Positions 7,391 to 14,140 of a stretch of 16,352 bases of DNA are shown here, piece by piece. Numbering within the stretch: the stretch's first letter is position 1; every line of letters begins with the position of its first letter. The position numbers and the translations under genes were made by a program. The notes under the pieces were generated by a model, which saw only the letters and a program-made list of their open reading frames with translations, was not told the origin of the DNA and did no database searches. The stretch is taken from positions 1 to 16,352 of the forward strand of contig DASROJ010000108.1 of assembly GCA_035646975.1 (NCBI GenBank), in the 5' to 3' direction. This stretch comes from DASROJ01 sp035646975 (GTDB lineage Bacteria > Acidobacteriota > Polarisedimenticolia > JACPZX01 > DASXTC01).

Positions 7391-7435
7391 CCCCACGGCA
7401 TCTCTCCCCACGGTATCTCTCCCCACGGCATCTCT
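7391..7435. repeat. Three 15-bp tandem repeats between glmS and the helicase gene
   Basis: CCCCACGGCATCTCT (7391-7405) is repeated at 7406-7420 with one change (GGCATC to GGTATC) and exactly at 7421-7435. They start 8 bp after the glmS stop codon and end about 60 bp before the likely helicase start. They contain no inverted symmetry strong enough for a terminator. The array could be a slippage-prone spacer or protein-binding iterons; nothing in the sequence decides. Confidence 0.85.
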
Positions 7436-7497
7436 CCCGGATGCGCTATGCTGCTTCCCGCGGCGCCATCCCGGCCCGCCTCACCGGCCACAGGACG

Positions 7498-9774
7498 ATG
7501 GAACCACTACTCGACCAGCTCAACGAACAGCAGCGCGAAGCCGTGCTTGCCACCGAAGGTCCCGTGCTGATCATCGCGGGGGCCGGATCCGGAAAGACGC
7601 GCGTGCTGACGACCCGCGCCGCCTACCTGATACTCGGGCTGGGGATTCCTCCGGAAGAGATCACACTGGTCACCTTCACCAACAAGGCCGCCGGAGAGAT
7701 GAAGGAGAGGATGTCGGCGCTGCTGCGGTCGTCGTCGGAATCTCCGGGGGGACCGGCGGGCATCCGGATGGGAACGTTTCATGCTCTGTGTCTGCGCATC
7801 CTGCGGGTCGAGGCGGCGCACCTCGGCTACACCCGCGATTTCGTCGTGTTCGACACGGCCGACCAGTCCTCGGTCATGAAGGACGTGGTCGCGGAGCTGG
7901 GTCTCGACCCCGAGCGTCTCGCCCCCCGCGCGCTGCTTCACCGTGTGAGCGCGGCGCGGAACCGTTTCGTGAGCCCCCAGGACATCGATGCGGCGCTCGA
8001 CGATCCGGCGAGCGGGGGCGCCGTCCTGCGCGCGAAGGATCTCTATGCGAAAAAGCTGCGCGCGGCCAACGCCATGGATTTCGACGACCTGATCCTCAAT
8101 GTCCTCGCCCTGTTCCGCCAGCAACCGGAGCTCGAGCGAAAGTACCGGGACCGCACCCGCTACCTGATGGTGGACGAATACCAGGACACCAACCGGTCGC
8201 AGTACGCGCTCGTGGCCGCGCTGGCGGCCGGCTCGCGCAACCTGTGCGTGGTCGGGGATGACTCCCAGTCGATCTACCGGTTCCGCGGCGCCGACATCGG
8301 CAACATCCTCAGGTTCAACGAGGATTATCCGGACGCGAAGACCATCCATCTGACGCGCAACTACCGGTCCACGGGGCGCATTCTCGAAGCGGCGGACAAC
8401 GTCATCCGCCACAACCACGGAAGAATCGACAAAGAGCTGTGGACCGAGAACCCCGAGGGGGAGCTGATCACTTTTCTTCAGGCGGCCACGGATCGCGACG
8501 AGGCAACGTTCGTTGCCGAGCAGATCCGTGCGTTCCGGCGCGGCCCCGACGGGCGCGATCTCTCCGATGTCGCGGTGCTGTATCGCACCAACGCCCAGTC
8601 CCGGCTCATCGAAGAGGCTTTTGTGAAGTCGGGGATCCCCTACCGCATCTACGGCGGGCTGCGTTTCTATGACCGCAAGGAGATCAAGGACCTGATGGCC
8701 TACCTGCGGCTGGTGGCCAACCCTGCCGACGATGTGTCGCTCAAGCGGATACTCAACGTCCCGCCGCGCGGGCTGGGCAAGGTCACGCTCGATACCCTGG
8801 AGGAAGCGGCACGCGCGGAAGGGATCAGCCTGTTCGCCTCGGTGGAGAAATCGGCGATGCAGACACCGCCCGCCCGATGGTCGCGGGCGCTGCGCGCTCT
8901 CGTCGACACGTTGTCTGACCTTCGCGAACGGGCGGCCGCCGGCGAGATGCTGTCGGTGCTGATCCGGGATCTCGTCGACCGGCTCGAGTACCAGGCCTAC
9001 CTGCGAAAGAACGAGCCGGGAGATGTCGAGTCACGGATCGAGAATATCCAGCAGCTCATCGCCGCGGCACAGGAGCGGGAGGCGGGCGGCGACGGCGACC
9101 TGGCGGCGTTTCTCGACGCCGCGGCGCTCGTCTCGGACATCGAGTCGGTGAGCGGCGACACGGGAGTGAACCTGATGACCTTGCACTGCGCCAAGGGGCT
9201 GGAGTTTCCCGTGGTGTTCATGGTCGGGATGGAGGAGAACCTCTTCCCCCACGTCAGGTCGGTGATGGCCGCCGACAACGCGGAGATCGAAGAGGAGCGC
9301 CGTCTCTGCTACGTGGGGATGACCCGCGCCGAGCAGCGGCTGGTGCTGTCGTGCGCGAGGGAGCGCCGGTCGTTCGGCTCGCTGACTGCCAACGAACCCT
9401 CGCGGTTCATCAGCGAGGTGGGCTCGGGGTTGATGCGGGATCTCTCGGCCGACTGGATGGCGGCGGCCGGATATCGGACCGAGGGTTATCGCGGTCGACT
9501 CTACTCGACGCCGCGGCGCGCGCCGGCGGCCTCCCCATCCCCCTCTCTGGGCGACGAGGACATCAGCGCGGCGCCGGACGACGATGACGGCGCCACGACG
9601 CCGGGAGCCGGCCTGCGCGTCGGGATGAAGGTCTTTCATGTCAAGTTCGGCTACGGCGAGGTCGAAGGACTGGATGGCCTGGGCGAGAAACAGAAGGCGA
9701 CCGTGCGTTTCTCGGGCTGGGGCAGGATGAAGCTGATGACCCGGTACGCGAACCTCCAGCGGGTCGCACGCTAG
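7498..9774 (+). CDS. pcrA: UvrD/PcrA-type superfamily 1A DNA helicase
   Basis: This 758-aa ATP-dependent 3'-5' helicase acts in nucleotide-excision and mismatch repair and in removing RNA polymerase or recombinase from DNA. SF1A motifs in order are: Q-motif LNEQQREAV, Walker A GAGSGKT (28-34), TFTNKAAGEM, Walker B DEYQD (226-230), VVGDDSQSIYRFRGA (251-265), LTRNYRST, GIPYRIYGGLRFYDRKEIKD, LMTLHCAKGLEFPVVF with GMEENLFPH, and EEERRLCYVGMTRA. The C-terminal module GMKVFHVKFGYGEVEG...RYANLQRV is the small Tudor-like RNA-polymerase-binding domain of PcrA/UvrD, which favours PcrA/UvrD over Rep. I prefer the ATG at 7498 (MEPLLDQLNEQQ, AGGA nearby) to an in-frame ATG at 7441 that would add 19 non-conserved residues. 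It may be read from the glm operon or from an unseen promoter in the 114-bp gap. Confidence 0.95.
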   Translation: MEPLLDQLNEQQREAVLATEGPVLIIAGAGSGKTRVLTTRAAYLILGLGIPPEEITLVTFTNKAAGEMKERMSALLRSSSESPGGPAGIRMGTFHALCLRILRVEAAHLGYTRDFVVFDTADQSSVMKDVVAELGLDPERLAPRALLHRVSAARNRFVSPQDIDAALDDPASGGAVLRAKDLYAKKLRAANAMDFDDLILNVLALFRQQPELERKYRDRTRYLMVDEYQDTNRSQYALVAALAAGSRNLCVVGDDSQSIYRFRGADIGNILRFNEDYPDAKTIHLTRNYRSTGRILEAADNVIRHNHGRIDKELWTENPEGELITFLQAATDRDEATFVAEQIRAFRRGPDGRDLSDVAVLYRTNAQSRLIEEAFVKSGIPYRIYGGLRFYDRKEIKDLMAYLRLVANPADDVSLKRILNVPPRGLGKVTLDTLEEAARAEGISLFASVEKSAMQTPPARWSRALRALVDTLSDLRERAAAGEMLSVLIRDLVDRLEYQAYLRKNEPGDVESRIENIQQLIAAAQEREAGGDGDLAAFLDAAALVSDIESVSGDTGVNLMTLHCAKGLEFPVVFMVGMEENLFPHVRSVMAADNAEIEEERRLCYVGMTRAEQRLVLSCARERRSFGSLTANEPSRFISEVGSGLMRDLSADWMAAAGYRTEGYRGRLYSTPRRAPAASPSPSLGDEDISAAPDDDDGATTPGAGLRVGMKVFHVKFGYGEVEGLDGLGEKQKATVRFSGWGRMKLMTRYANLQRVAR

Positions 9775-9801
9775 ACCTGTTTCCGGGTCGGCACCGGGCA
9801 G

Positions 9802-9836
9802 AAAAAAGCCCGGCGCTCCTTTCGGAAACGCCGGGC
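9802..9836 (-). terminator. Rho-independent terminator of the lipoprotein gene
   Basis: Minus-strand GCCCGGCG (9836-9829) pairs with CGCCGGGC (9815-9808). An inner UCC-GAAA-GGA (GNRA-like tetraloop) caps the stem, and U6 follows (9807-9802). It lies 33 bp beyond the lipoprotein stop. On the plus strand the same stem lacks a U-tract, so it would serve the convergent helicase gene poorly. A competing plus-strand hairpin, CCGGGC (9794-9799) with GCCCGG (9808-9813), also exists. Confidence 0.9.
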
Positions 9837-9869
9837 CATGATTGACAACGTTCGCCTACCAGGTCAGGT

Positions 9870-11099
9870 TCAGCTTTCCTCTCCACGCAGGGCGATGAGC
9901 ACACGCTGCTGCCTGAAGATGTTCGGGTCGTTGATCACCAGGGTGGCGGTTCCGCCATCCTCGCTGACCTGGATCGAGTAATCACGTCCTTCCTGGAAGA
10001 CGCCGGGCAGGATGTCCATCCCCTTGATCTTCTTCAGGCCGTAATCACCAGGTGCGAAGCTGATGCTCTTGGCCTGCCGGAGATCGAGCGCGTCGTCGTA
10101 GCTGACCCCCTTGACGTCCTTCAGGTTCTTGAGGAACCGGGTCAGGATGCCCTGCTGTGCCAGCGACTTCTCGGAGCTGGCATGGTAGTAGAGCGAGTTC
10201 TGACGGGTGGTGAGGTCCCCCTCCAGCCTGTCTCCCCGCGCCTGCAGGTCGCCGTTGCGGGCGTCCAGATCGGCCACCTGGGTCTCGAGGGTCGAGCGTC
10301 GATCTTCCAGGCCCCTGACGTCGGTCTCGAGCCGCGCGACATCACCTTCAAGAGCGGTCTTGGTCTGCTGGAGCGCCTGGGACTTCGCCAGCGCCGCGTC
10401 ACGCTCGCCGACGAGCTTGCGTCGTACGGCGCGCTTGACGGCCAGCGGGGTCTGACCCGCCTCGCCCTGCGTGACGTAGGTCTTGAACGTGTTGTCATCC
10501 TTGTTGAAGTTGTACCAGACCTTGAAGCCAGGGACGAGCTCCTCGCTCAGGTCGATTTGATTCAGCAGATCCTTCGCCTTCTCCTCGGCGACCCCCTCGC
10601 CGAGCAGGTAGTCGTGCGCCAGCTTGTAGTGGGTGTCCCCCCTCTTCGCGATGGCGAACTTGTCGGGCAGCTGCTGCTCGAGGCGAAGCACTCTCTCCTG
10701 CAGGCTCTGGATGGTGTTGCGGTCTTCGATGATGCGCGACAGGAGGTTCTTGTACGAGGGATTCTTTTCCTGCTGGAGAAGCTGATCGAGCACGTCACGC
10801 TGCTCGGGGCTCAAATCCTGGTAGAACAACTCGCTGAACTGGATCTTCTTCTCGCTGGGACCGCGCGAAGCGTTGAAGGCGTCGATCCGCTTCATCATCT
10901 CGTCGCTGGCCTTGTCGATCCGCTCCTTCTGTGACTGCAACTCAGTCATCAGCTGTTCTGGGTTGGAGGGGACAGGACCTGACAATCCCTTTTCGAGAGA
11001 GTCCCGGCTGCATCCCGTCGCACCGGCGACGAGGACGACTCCCAGGGCCAATAGAGCCAGACCCAGAGGCCGGAAGGCCTTGCCAATTGCGAATTTCAT
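9870..11099 (-). CDS. Predicted lipoprotein with LysM-like stretch and long coiled coil
   Basis: This 409-aa protein is not a family I recognise. Residues 1-30 are a lipoprotein signal (RPLGLALLALGVVLVAGATGC) with lipidated Cys30; -1 is Gly and -2 Thr, an acceptable lipobox. Residues about 45-145 are charged and helical (EQLMTELQSQKERIDKASDE; IIEDRNTIQSLQERVLRLEQ). Residues 147-198 (FAIAKRGDTHYKLAHDYLLG ... LVPGFKVWYNF) resemble a degenerate LysM fold (GDT...A..Y...PG..V), normally a peptidoglycan binder. Residues about 223-302 are a heptad-rich coiled coil (LEGDVARLETDVRGLEDR...). The last ~100 residues look beta-rich (KSISFAPGDYGLKKIKGMDI, TATLVIND). The start at 11099 is chosen because GGAGGT lies 8 nt upstream and the signal peptide begins there; an upstream in-frame ATG (11150) has no SD. 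It has its own promoter and terminator. It probably links the membrane to the cell wall in the periplasm (inference). Confidence 0.85.
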   Translation of the reverse strand: MKFAIGKAFRPLGLALLALGVVLVAGATGCSRDSLEKGLSGPVPSNPEQLMTELQSQKERIDKASDEMMKRIDAFNASRGPSEKKIQFSELFYQDLSPEQRDVLDQLLQQEKNPSYKNLLSRIIEDRNTIQSLQERVLRLEQQLPDKFAIAKRGDTHYKLAHDYLLGEGVAEEKAKDLLNQIDLSEELVPGFKVWYNFNKDDNTFKTYVTQGEAGQTPLAVKRAVRRKLVGERDAALAKSQALQQTKTALEGDVARLETDVRGLEDRRSTLETQVADLDARNGDLQARGDRLEGDLTTRQNSLYYHASSEKSLAQQGILTRFLKNLKDVKGVSYDDALDLRQAKSISFAPGDYGLKKIKGMDILPGVFQEGRDYSIQVSEDGGTATLVINDPNIFRQQRVLIALRGEES

Positions 11100-11159
11100 G
11101 GGAAACGACCTCCGCTGCGCAAGAGGGCCCGCACCCTCCCGCCTGACCACCGCGACGCG

Positions 11160-11165
11160 ATTGTA
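11160..11165 (-). promoter_or_regulatory. Probable extended -10 promoter for the lipoprotein gene
   Basis: On the minus strand TGCTACAAT gives a -10 hexamer TACAAT (5 of 6) with the TGn extension and a weak -35. It lies in the 101-bp gap between the glutaredoxin-like gene and the lipoprotein, about 60 bp before the lipoprotein ATG. Confidence 0.45.
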
Positions 11166-11200
11166 GCACAGCGTGCAAGCGTCGCCAGCAGGATCGAGGC

Positions 11201-11455
11201 TCAGGGCGCGGAGTTTCGCCGCCCGTAGGTCTCTTCGAGGTAGGCGACGATGTCGTCGACTTCCGTCACAATCATTCCCTGCTCGGGATCCACCAGCGCC
11301 GGAACGTCGCGCTGGCCGGTGGCCAGTTCCAGTCTGGTGCGGGGGGCCGGGTCCGCGGGGACGTGGCGTGTCACGAAGTCGAGCATCATTTCTGAGAGCT
11401 TTTCCCTCACTCGGGCGCAGGCGGGGCAGCCCTCCCGCTGAAACAACTCAATCAT
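11201..11455 (-). CDS. Glutaredoxin / GST N-terminal-domain-like small thiol protein
   Basis: This is an 84-aa single-domain thioredoxin-fold protein. MIELFQREGCPACARVREKL has the beta-strand, CxxC (Cys10-Pro-Ala-Cys13) and helix of glutaredoxins. DVPALVD (50-56) carries the cis-proline, and TEVDDIVAYLEETYG (64-78) matches the glutaredoxin/GST-N C-terminal helix. The absence of a GST C-terminal domain favours a glutaredoxin-like thiol oxidoreductase. It lies 16 bp after hemL, so it is probably the last gene of the heme operon. Upstream reading extends open into hemL sequence, but the family N-terminus starts at this ATG, with GGGGAT about 9 nt upstream as the best SD. Substrate unknown; it may protect thiols of heme-pathway enzymes (inference). 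Confidence 0.85.
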   Translation of the reverse strand: MIELFQREGCPACARVREKLSEMMLDFVTRHVPADPAPRTRLELATGQRDVPALVDPEQGMIVTEVDDIVAYLEETYGRRNSAP

Positions 11456-11471
11456 ACCTTCCGGATCCCCG

Positions 11472-12791
11472 TCAGGAATGCATTTCAGTGAGAGTCTCGC
11501 GGGCGGCGGCCAGAGTCGCCTCCACATCTTCATTACCGTGCGCGGCCGAGACGAACAGCGCCTCGAACTGCGATGGGGGAAGGCTGACCCCCCGATCGAG
11601 CATGCCGTTGAAAAACCTCGCAAAGGCGGTCTTGTCGCACCTGAGAGCCGACTGGAAATCGGTGACCGGCTCCCGCGTGAAAAAGGCGGTCATCATCGAG
11701 CCGACACGGTTCATCACCATCGGCACGCCGGCCTGGCGGGCAGCTGCCGTGAGCCCTGTCTCCAGCCTCGCGGAAACCTCCTCCAGCTGCTCGTAGAATC
11801 CTGGCCGCCGAAGCGCCTTGACCGTTTCGATGCCAGCCGCCATCGCGAGCGGGTTGCCCGAAAGGGTCCCCGCCTGGTAGATGGGACCCACCGGCGCGAT
11901 TCTTCGCATGAGATCCGCGGCGCCGCCGTAGGCACCCACGGGCAGGCCGCCACCGATGACCTTGCCGAGCGTGGTGAGATCGGGCGTGATGCCGTAAAGC
12001 TGCTGCGCGCCGCCGAGGGCCACCCGGAAGCCGGTCATGACTTCGTCGAGGATCAGCAGAGAGCCGTGCCGCCGGGTGATGTCACGCGCCGCCTGCAGGT
12101 ATCCAGCCGCCGGCGCCACCACCCCCATATTGCCCGCCACCGGCTCCAGGATCAGGCAGGCGATCTGCTTTCCATGGCGCTCGAACAGCCGCTCGAGCCC
12201 TTCGATGTCGTTGTAACCGGCCGTCAGCGTCTGTCGGGCCACCGCTTCGGGCACGCCGGGACTGCCCGGGATGCCGAGCGTGGCGACACCCGAGCCCGCC
12301 GCCACCAGCAGCGAGTCGACGTGTCCGTGATAGCAACCCTCCAGTTTCACGATCAGGTCCCGCCCGGTGGCGCCCCGGGCCAGCCGCAGGGCCGAAAGCG
12401 TCGCCTCGGTGCCCGAGCTGACCATGCGCACCATCTCGATGGAGGGAACCGACTCGGTGACCAGGGTGGCCAGCTCCACCTCGTAGGGCGTGGGAGCGCC
12501 GAACGAGGTGCCCTCGCGCGCTACCCGTTCGATCGCGGCCACCACCGACGGAGGGGTGTGCCCGAGAATCAGCGGTCCCCAGGATCCGACGTAGTCGATG
12601 TACTGGTTTCCGTCCACGTCGGTCACGCGGGAGCCGTGGCCTTGCTGCATCACGATGGGGTCGCCGCCAACGGCCGCAAAGGCGCGCACCGGAGAGTTGA
12701 CGCCGCCCGGCATGAGACGCCGGGCTTTTTCCAGCAACTCTCGAGAACGGCGGCGCTCGGGTGGCGGCCCCGCCCGGTGGGTTGGCGTCAC
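11472..12791 (-). CDS. hemL: Glutamate-1-semialdehyde 2,1-aminomutase
   Basis: HemL is a PLP enzyme converting glutamate-1-semialdehyde to 5-aminolevulinate, the last step of the C5 route to tetrapyrroles. It is 439 aa (usual about 425-440). Signatures are MPGGVNSPVRAFAAVGGDP (27-45), YIDYVGSWGPLILGH (64-78), SSGTEATLSALRLAR (125-139), EGCYHGHVDSLL (151-162), LILDEVMTGFR (246-256) and TTLGKVIGGGLPVGAYGG with the PLP Schiff-base Lys277, then QAGTLSGNPLAMAAG. The start is GTG, overlapping the hemB stop in a GTGA quartet, with GAGGGGG about 10 nt upstream. HemL rather than HemA/ALAS shows that this organism makes ALA from glutamyl-tRNA. Confidence 0.98.
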   Translation of the reverse strand: MTPTHRAGPPPERRRSRELLEKARRLMPGGVNSPVRAFAAVGGDPIVMQQGHGSRVTDVDGNQYIDYVGSWGPLILGHTPPSVVAAIERVAREGTSFGAPTPYEVELATLVTESVPSIEMVRMVSSGTEATLSALRLARGATGRDLIVKLEGCYHGHVDSLLVAAGSGVATLGIPGSPGVPEAVARQTLTAGYNDIEGLERLFERHGKQIACLILEPVAGNMGVVAPAAGYLQAARDITRRHGSLLILDEVMTGFRVALGGAQQLYGITPDLTTLGKVIGGGLPVGAYGGAADLMRRIAPVGPIYQAGTLSGNPLAMAAGIETVKALRRPGFYEQLEEVSARLETGLTAAARQAGVPMVMNRVGSMMTAFFTREPVTDFQSALRCDKTAFARFFNGMLDRGVSLPPSQFEALFVSAAHGNEDVEATLAAARETLTEMHS

Positions 12792-13789
12792 CGCAGTCGC
12801 ACCCCCTCGCGGGCAAAGTAGGTCAGCACGATGTCGGCGCCCGCCCGTCGGATCGACGTCAGCGATTCGGAGATTGCCCGCTCCCGATCGATCCAGCCGC
12901 GCGCGGCGGCCGCCTGGATCATGGCGTATTCGCCGCTCACCTGGAACGCCGCGATCGGCACATCGAACCGGTCGCGCGCCATCCTGATGATGTCGAGGTA
13001 AGGCATGGCAGGCTTCACCATGACGATGTCGGCTCCTTCGTCGATGTCCAGCGCGATCTCCCGCATCGCCTCGCGGGCGTTGGAAGGATCCATCTGGTAA
13101 CCGCGGCGATCCCCCGAGCGCGGAGCCGAGCCGGCGGCGTCGCGGAACGGGCCGTAGAACACGGAGGCATACTTCGCCGCGTACGACAGGATCGGCACTT
13201 GATCGAAACCGGCGTCATCGAGCGCCGTGCGGATGGCGCCCACCCGGCCGTCCATCATGTCCGACGGCGCGATCAGATCGGCTCCCGCCTGCGCCAGGCT
13301 CACGGCGGTGCGTCCGAGCAGCTCGAGGGTCGGGTCGTTGGCGACCTCCAGGGGGGCGTCGCCGCCGGAGCCCCGGCCCTCCTCCGCCAGCAGACCGCAG
13401 TGCCCATGGTCGGTGTACTCGCAAAGACAGACGTCGCCAATCCGCAACAGACCCGGAACTTTTTCGCGCAAAGCCCGCATCGCGCGCTGCGTGATCCCGT
13501 CATTGCTGTAGGCGCCGGTGCCGGCAGCATCCTTGGTTTCGGGGATGCCGAACAGGATGATTCCCTCAACGCCGGTGTCGAAGGCTGCGGCGGCTTCGTC
13601 CACGAGGGAGTCGACCGAATGACGGTACACGCCGGGCAGCGAGCCGATCTCCTGCTTGATTCCCTGGCCCGGCACGACGAAGAACGGCAGGATGTATCGC
13701 GCGCTCGACGGCGAGGTCTCCCTCGCGAGTCGTCGCATGGCTTCACCACGCCTCAGCCGGCGCGGCCGGACGGCGGGAAATCCTCCCAT
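12788..13789 (-). CDS. hemB: Porphobilinogen synthase (delta-aminolevulinate dehydratase)
   Basis: HemB condenses two 5-aminolevulinate molecules to porphobilinogen, feeding heme, siroheme and cobalamin. From the chosen start it is 333 aa, which is normal. RPRRLRR begins the mature fold. DVCLCEYTDHGHCG (119-132) supplies the three zinc-binding cysteines (121, 123, 131), so this is a Zn-type rather than a Mg-only enzyme. SYAAKYASVFYGPFRDA holds the first Schiff-base lysine (206) and VMVKPAMPYLDI the second (259). The start at 13789 is preferred because GAGGAT lies 6 nt upstream and it follows the upstream gene by 1 bp; an in-frame ATG at 13819 has no SD and would overlap that gene. It ends in a 4-bp overlap with hemL. 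Confidence 0.97.
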   Translation of the reverse strand: MGGFPAVRPRRLRRGEAMRRLARETSPSSARYILPFFVVPGQGIKQEIGSLPGVYRHSVDSLVDEAAAAFDTGVEGIILFGIPETKDAAGTGAYSNDGITQRAMRALREKVPGLLRIGDVCLCEYTDHGHCGLLAEEGRGSGGDAPLEVANDPTLELLGRTAVSLAQAGADLIAPSDMMDGRVGAIRTALDDAGFDQVPILSYAAKYASVFYGPFRDAAGSAPRSGDRRGYQMDPSNAREAMREIALDIDEGADIVMVKPAMPYLDIIRMARDRFDVPIAAFQVSGEYAMIQAAAARGWIDRERAISESLTSIRRAGADIVLTYFAREGVRLR

Positions 13790-13790
13790 G

Positions 13791-13961
13791 TCAATCCTCG
13801 TCGCCGAAGAAAAACTCATCGGCGCAGAACTGGGTGCAGAAGAGGCGCCCGCCGCGATTGTACCGGCAGGCCTCGCACACCAGCTTGAAACAGATGGGAC
13901 ACTTGATCAGGACAAGCTTTTCTCCAGTTGAGCTGCACCGCGCGCAGATTTTTGCGTCCAC
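13791..13961 (-). CDS. 56-aa eight-cysteine zinc-ribbon-like protein upstream of hemB
   Basis: A short frame starts at GTG 13961, with GAGGG 4 nt upstream, and ends 1 bp before hemB. It encodes 56 residues with eight cysteines in four knuckles: Cys6/9 (CARC), Cys21/24 (CPIC), Cys29/32 (CEAC) and Cys42/46 (CTQFC). They are followed by an acidic-aromatic tail ADEFFFGDED. The spacing predicts two Zn2+-binding ribbons or a treble-clef fold. It has no signal peptide. The regular knuckles, SD, operon spacing and extended -10 promoter all argue that it is a real gene, easily missed because of its length. I cannot assign a function. Its position as leader gene of a heme operon containing Zn-dependent HemB suggests a metal or regulatory link, but this is inference. 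Confidence 0.8.
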   Translation of the reverse strand: MDAKICARCSSTGEKLVLIKCPICFKLVCEACRYNRGGRLFCTQFCADEFFFGDED

Positions 13962-13985
13962 TCGACCCTCGCCAGAATTGCCGGC

Positions 13986-13991
13986 AGTATA
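13986..13991 (-). promoter_or_regulatory. Extended -10 promoter for the mini-gene-hemB-hemL operon
   Basis: The minus strand reads TGTTATACT: TGn plus TATACT (5 of 6 to consensus). No good -35 is present. The start would fall near 13979, leaving about an 18-nt leader to the GTG at 13961. It lies back to back with the tRNA promoter. Confidence 0.5.
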
Positions 13992-14004
13992 ACACCCCCC
14001 GTTC

Positions 14005-14033
14005 TTGACTCCGTCTGTAAGCTGGCCTAGTCT
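14005..14033 (+). promoter_or_regulatory. Promoter of the tRNA(CAU)-tilS transcript
   Basis: TTGACT (14005-14010) and TAGTCT (14028-14033) are separated by exactly 17 nt. The predicted start is near 14040, about 15 nt before the tRNA 5' end. Confidence 0.65.
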
Positions 14034-14054
14034 AACGACTTAATTTTCAGCGGT

Positions 14055-14131
14055 GGCGGAGTAGCTCAGGTGGTTAGAGCACGCGGCTCATATCCGCGGT
14101 GTCGGGGGTTCAAGTCCCTCCTCCGCTACCA
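14055..14131 (+). tRNA. tRNA with CAU anticodon (probably elongator tRNA-Met; tRNA-Ile2 not excluded)
   Basis: A complete 77-nt cloverleaf is visible. The acceptor GGCGGAG pairs with CTCCGCT (first pair G-U). The D-arm is GCTC/GAGC, and the anticodon stem is CGCGG/CCGCG with loop CTCATAT, anticodon CAT at 14088-14090. A 5-nt variable loop GTGTC follows, then T-arm GGGGG-TTCAAGT-CCCTC, discriminator A and an encoded CCA. A standard 5-bp anticodon stem without the three G-C pairs of an initiator, plus a near-canonical first pair, argue against tRNA-fMet. Elongator Met and TilS-modified Ile2 both carry CAT; the acceptor lacks the C4-G69 and C5-G68 pairs used by E. coli TilS, which favours Met. 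Confidence 0.93.
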
Positions 14132-14140
14132 GTCAGGCGC

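Noticed and set aside
7391..7435. Minus-strand translation of the tandem repeats as a periodic EMPWG-type peptide
   Set aside because: It is part of an antisense frame running through glmS. The 15-bp repeat unit alone explains the periodicity.
7384..7497. Possible promoter (TATGCT at 7447-7452) for the helicase gene
   Set aside because: No -35 resembling TTGACA lies at 16-18 nt, so a hexamer alone is not enough.
13790..13819. Longer hemB start at 13819
   Set aside because: It has no SD and overlaps the 56-aa gene; the ATG at 13789 has GAGGAT at good spacing and matches the family N-terminus.
14099..14140. Upstream ATG for tilS inside the tRNA
   Set aside because: It would make 14 residues from tRNA sequence. 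The family N-terminus starts at 14141, just after the encoded CCA.
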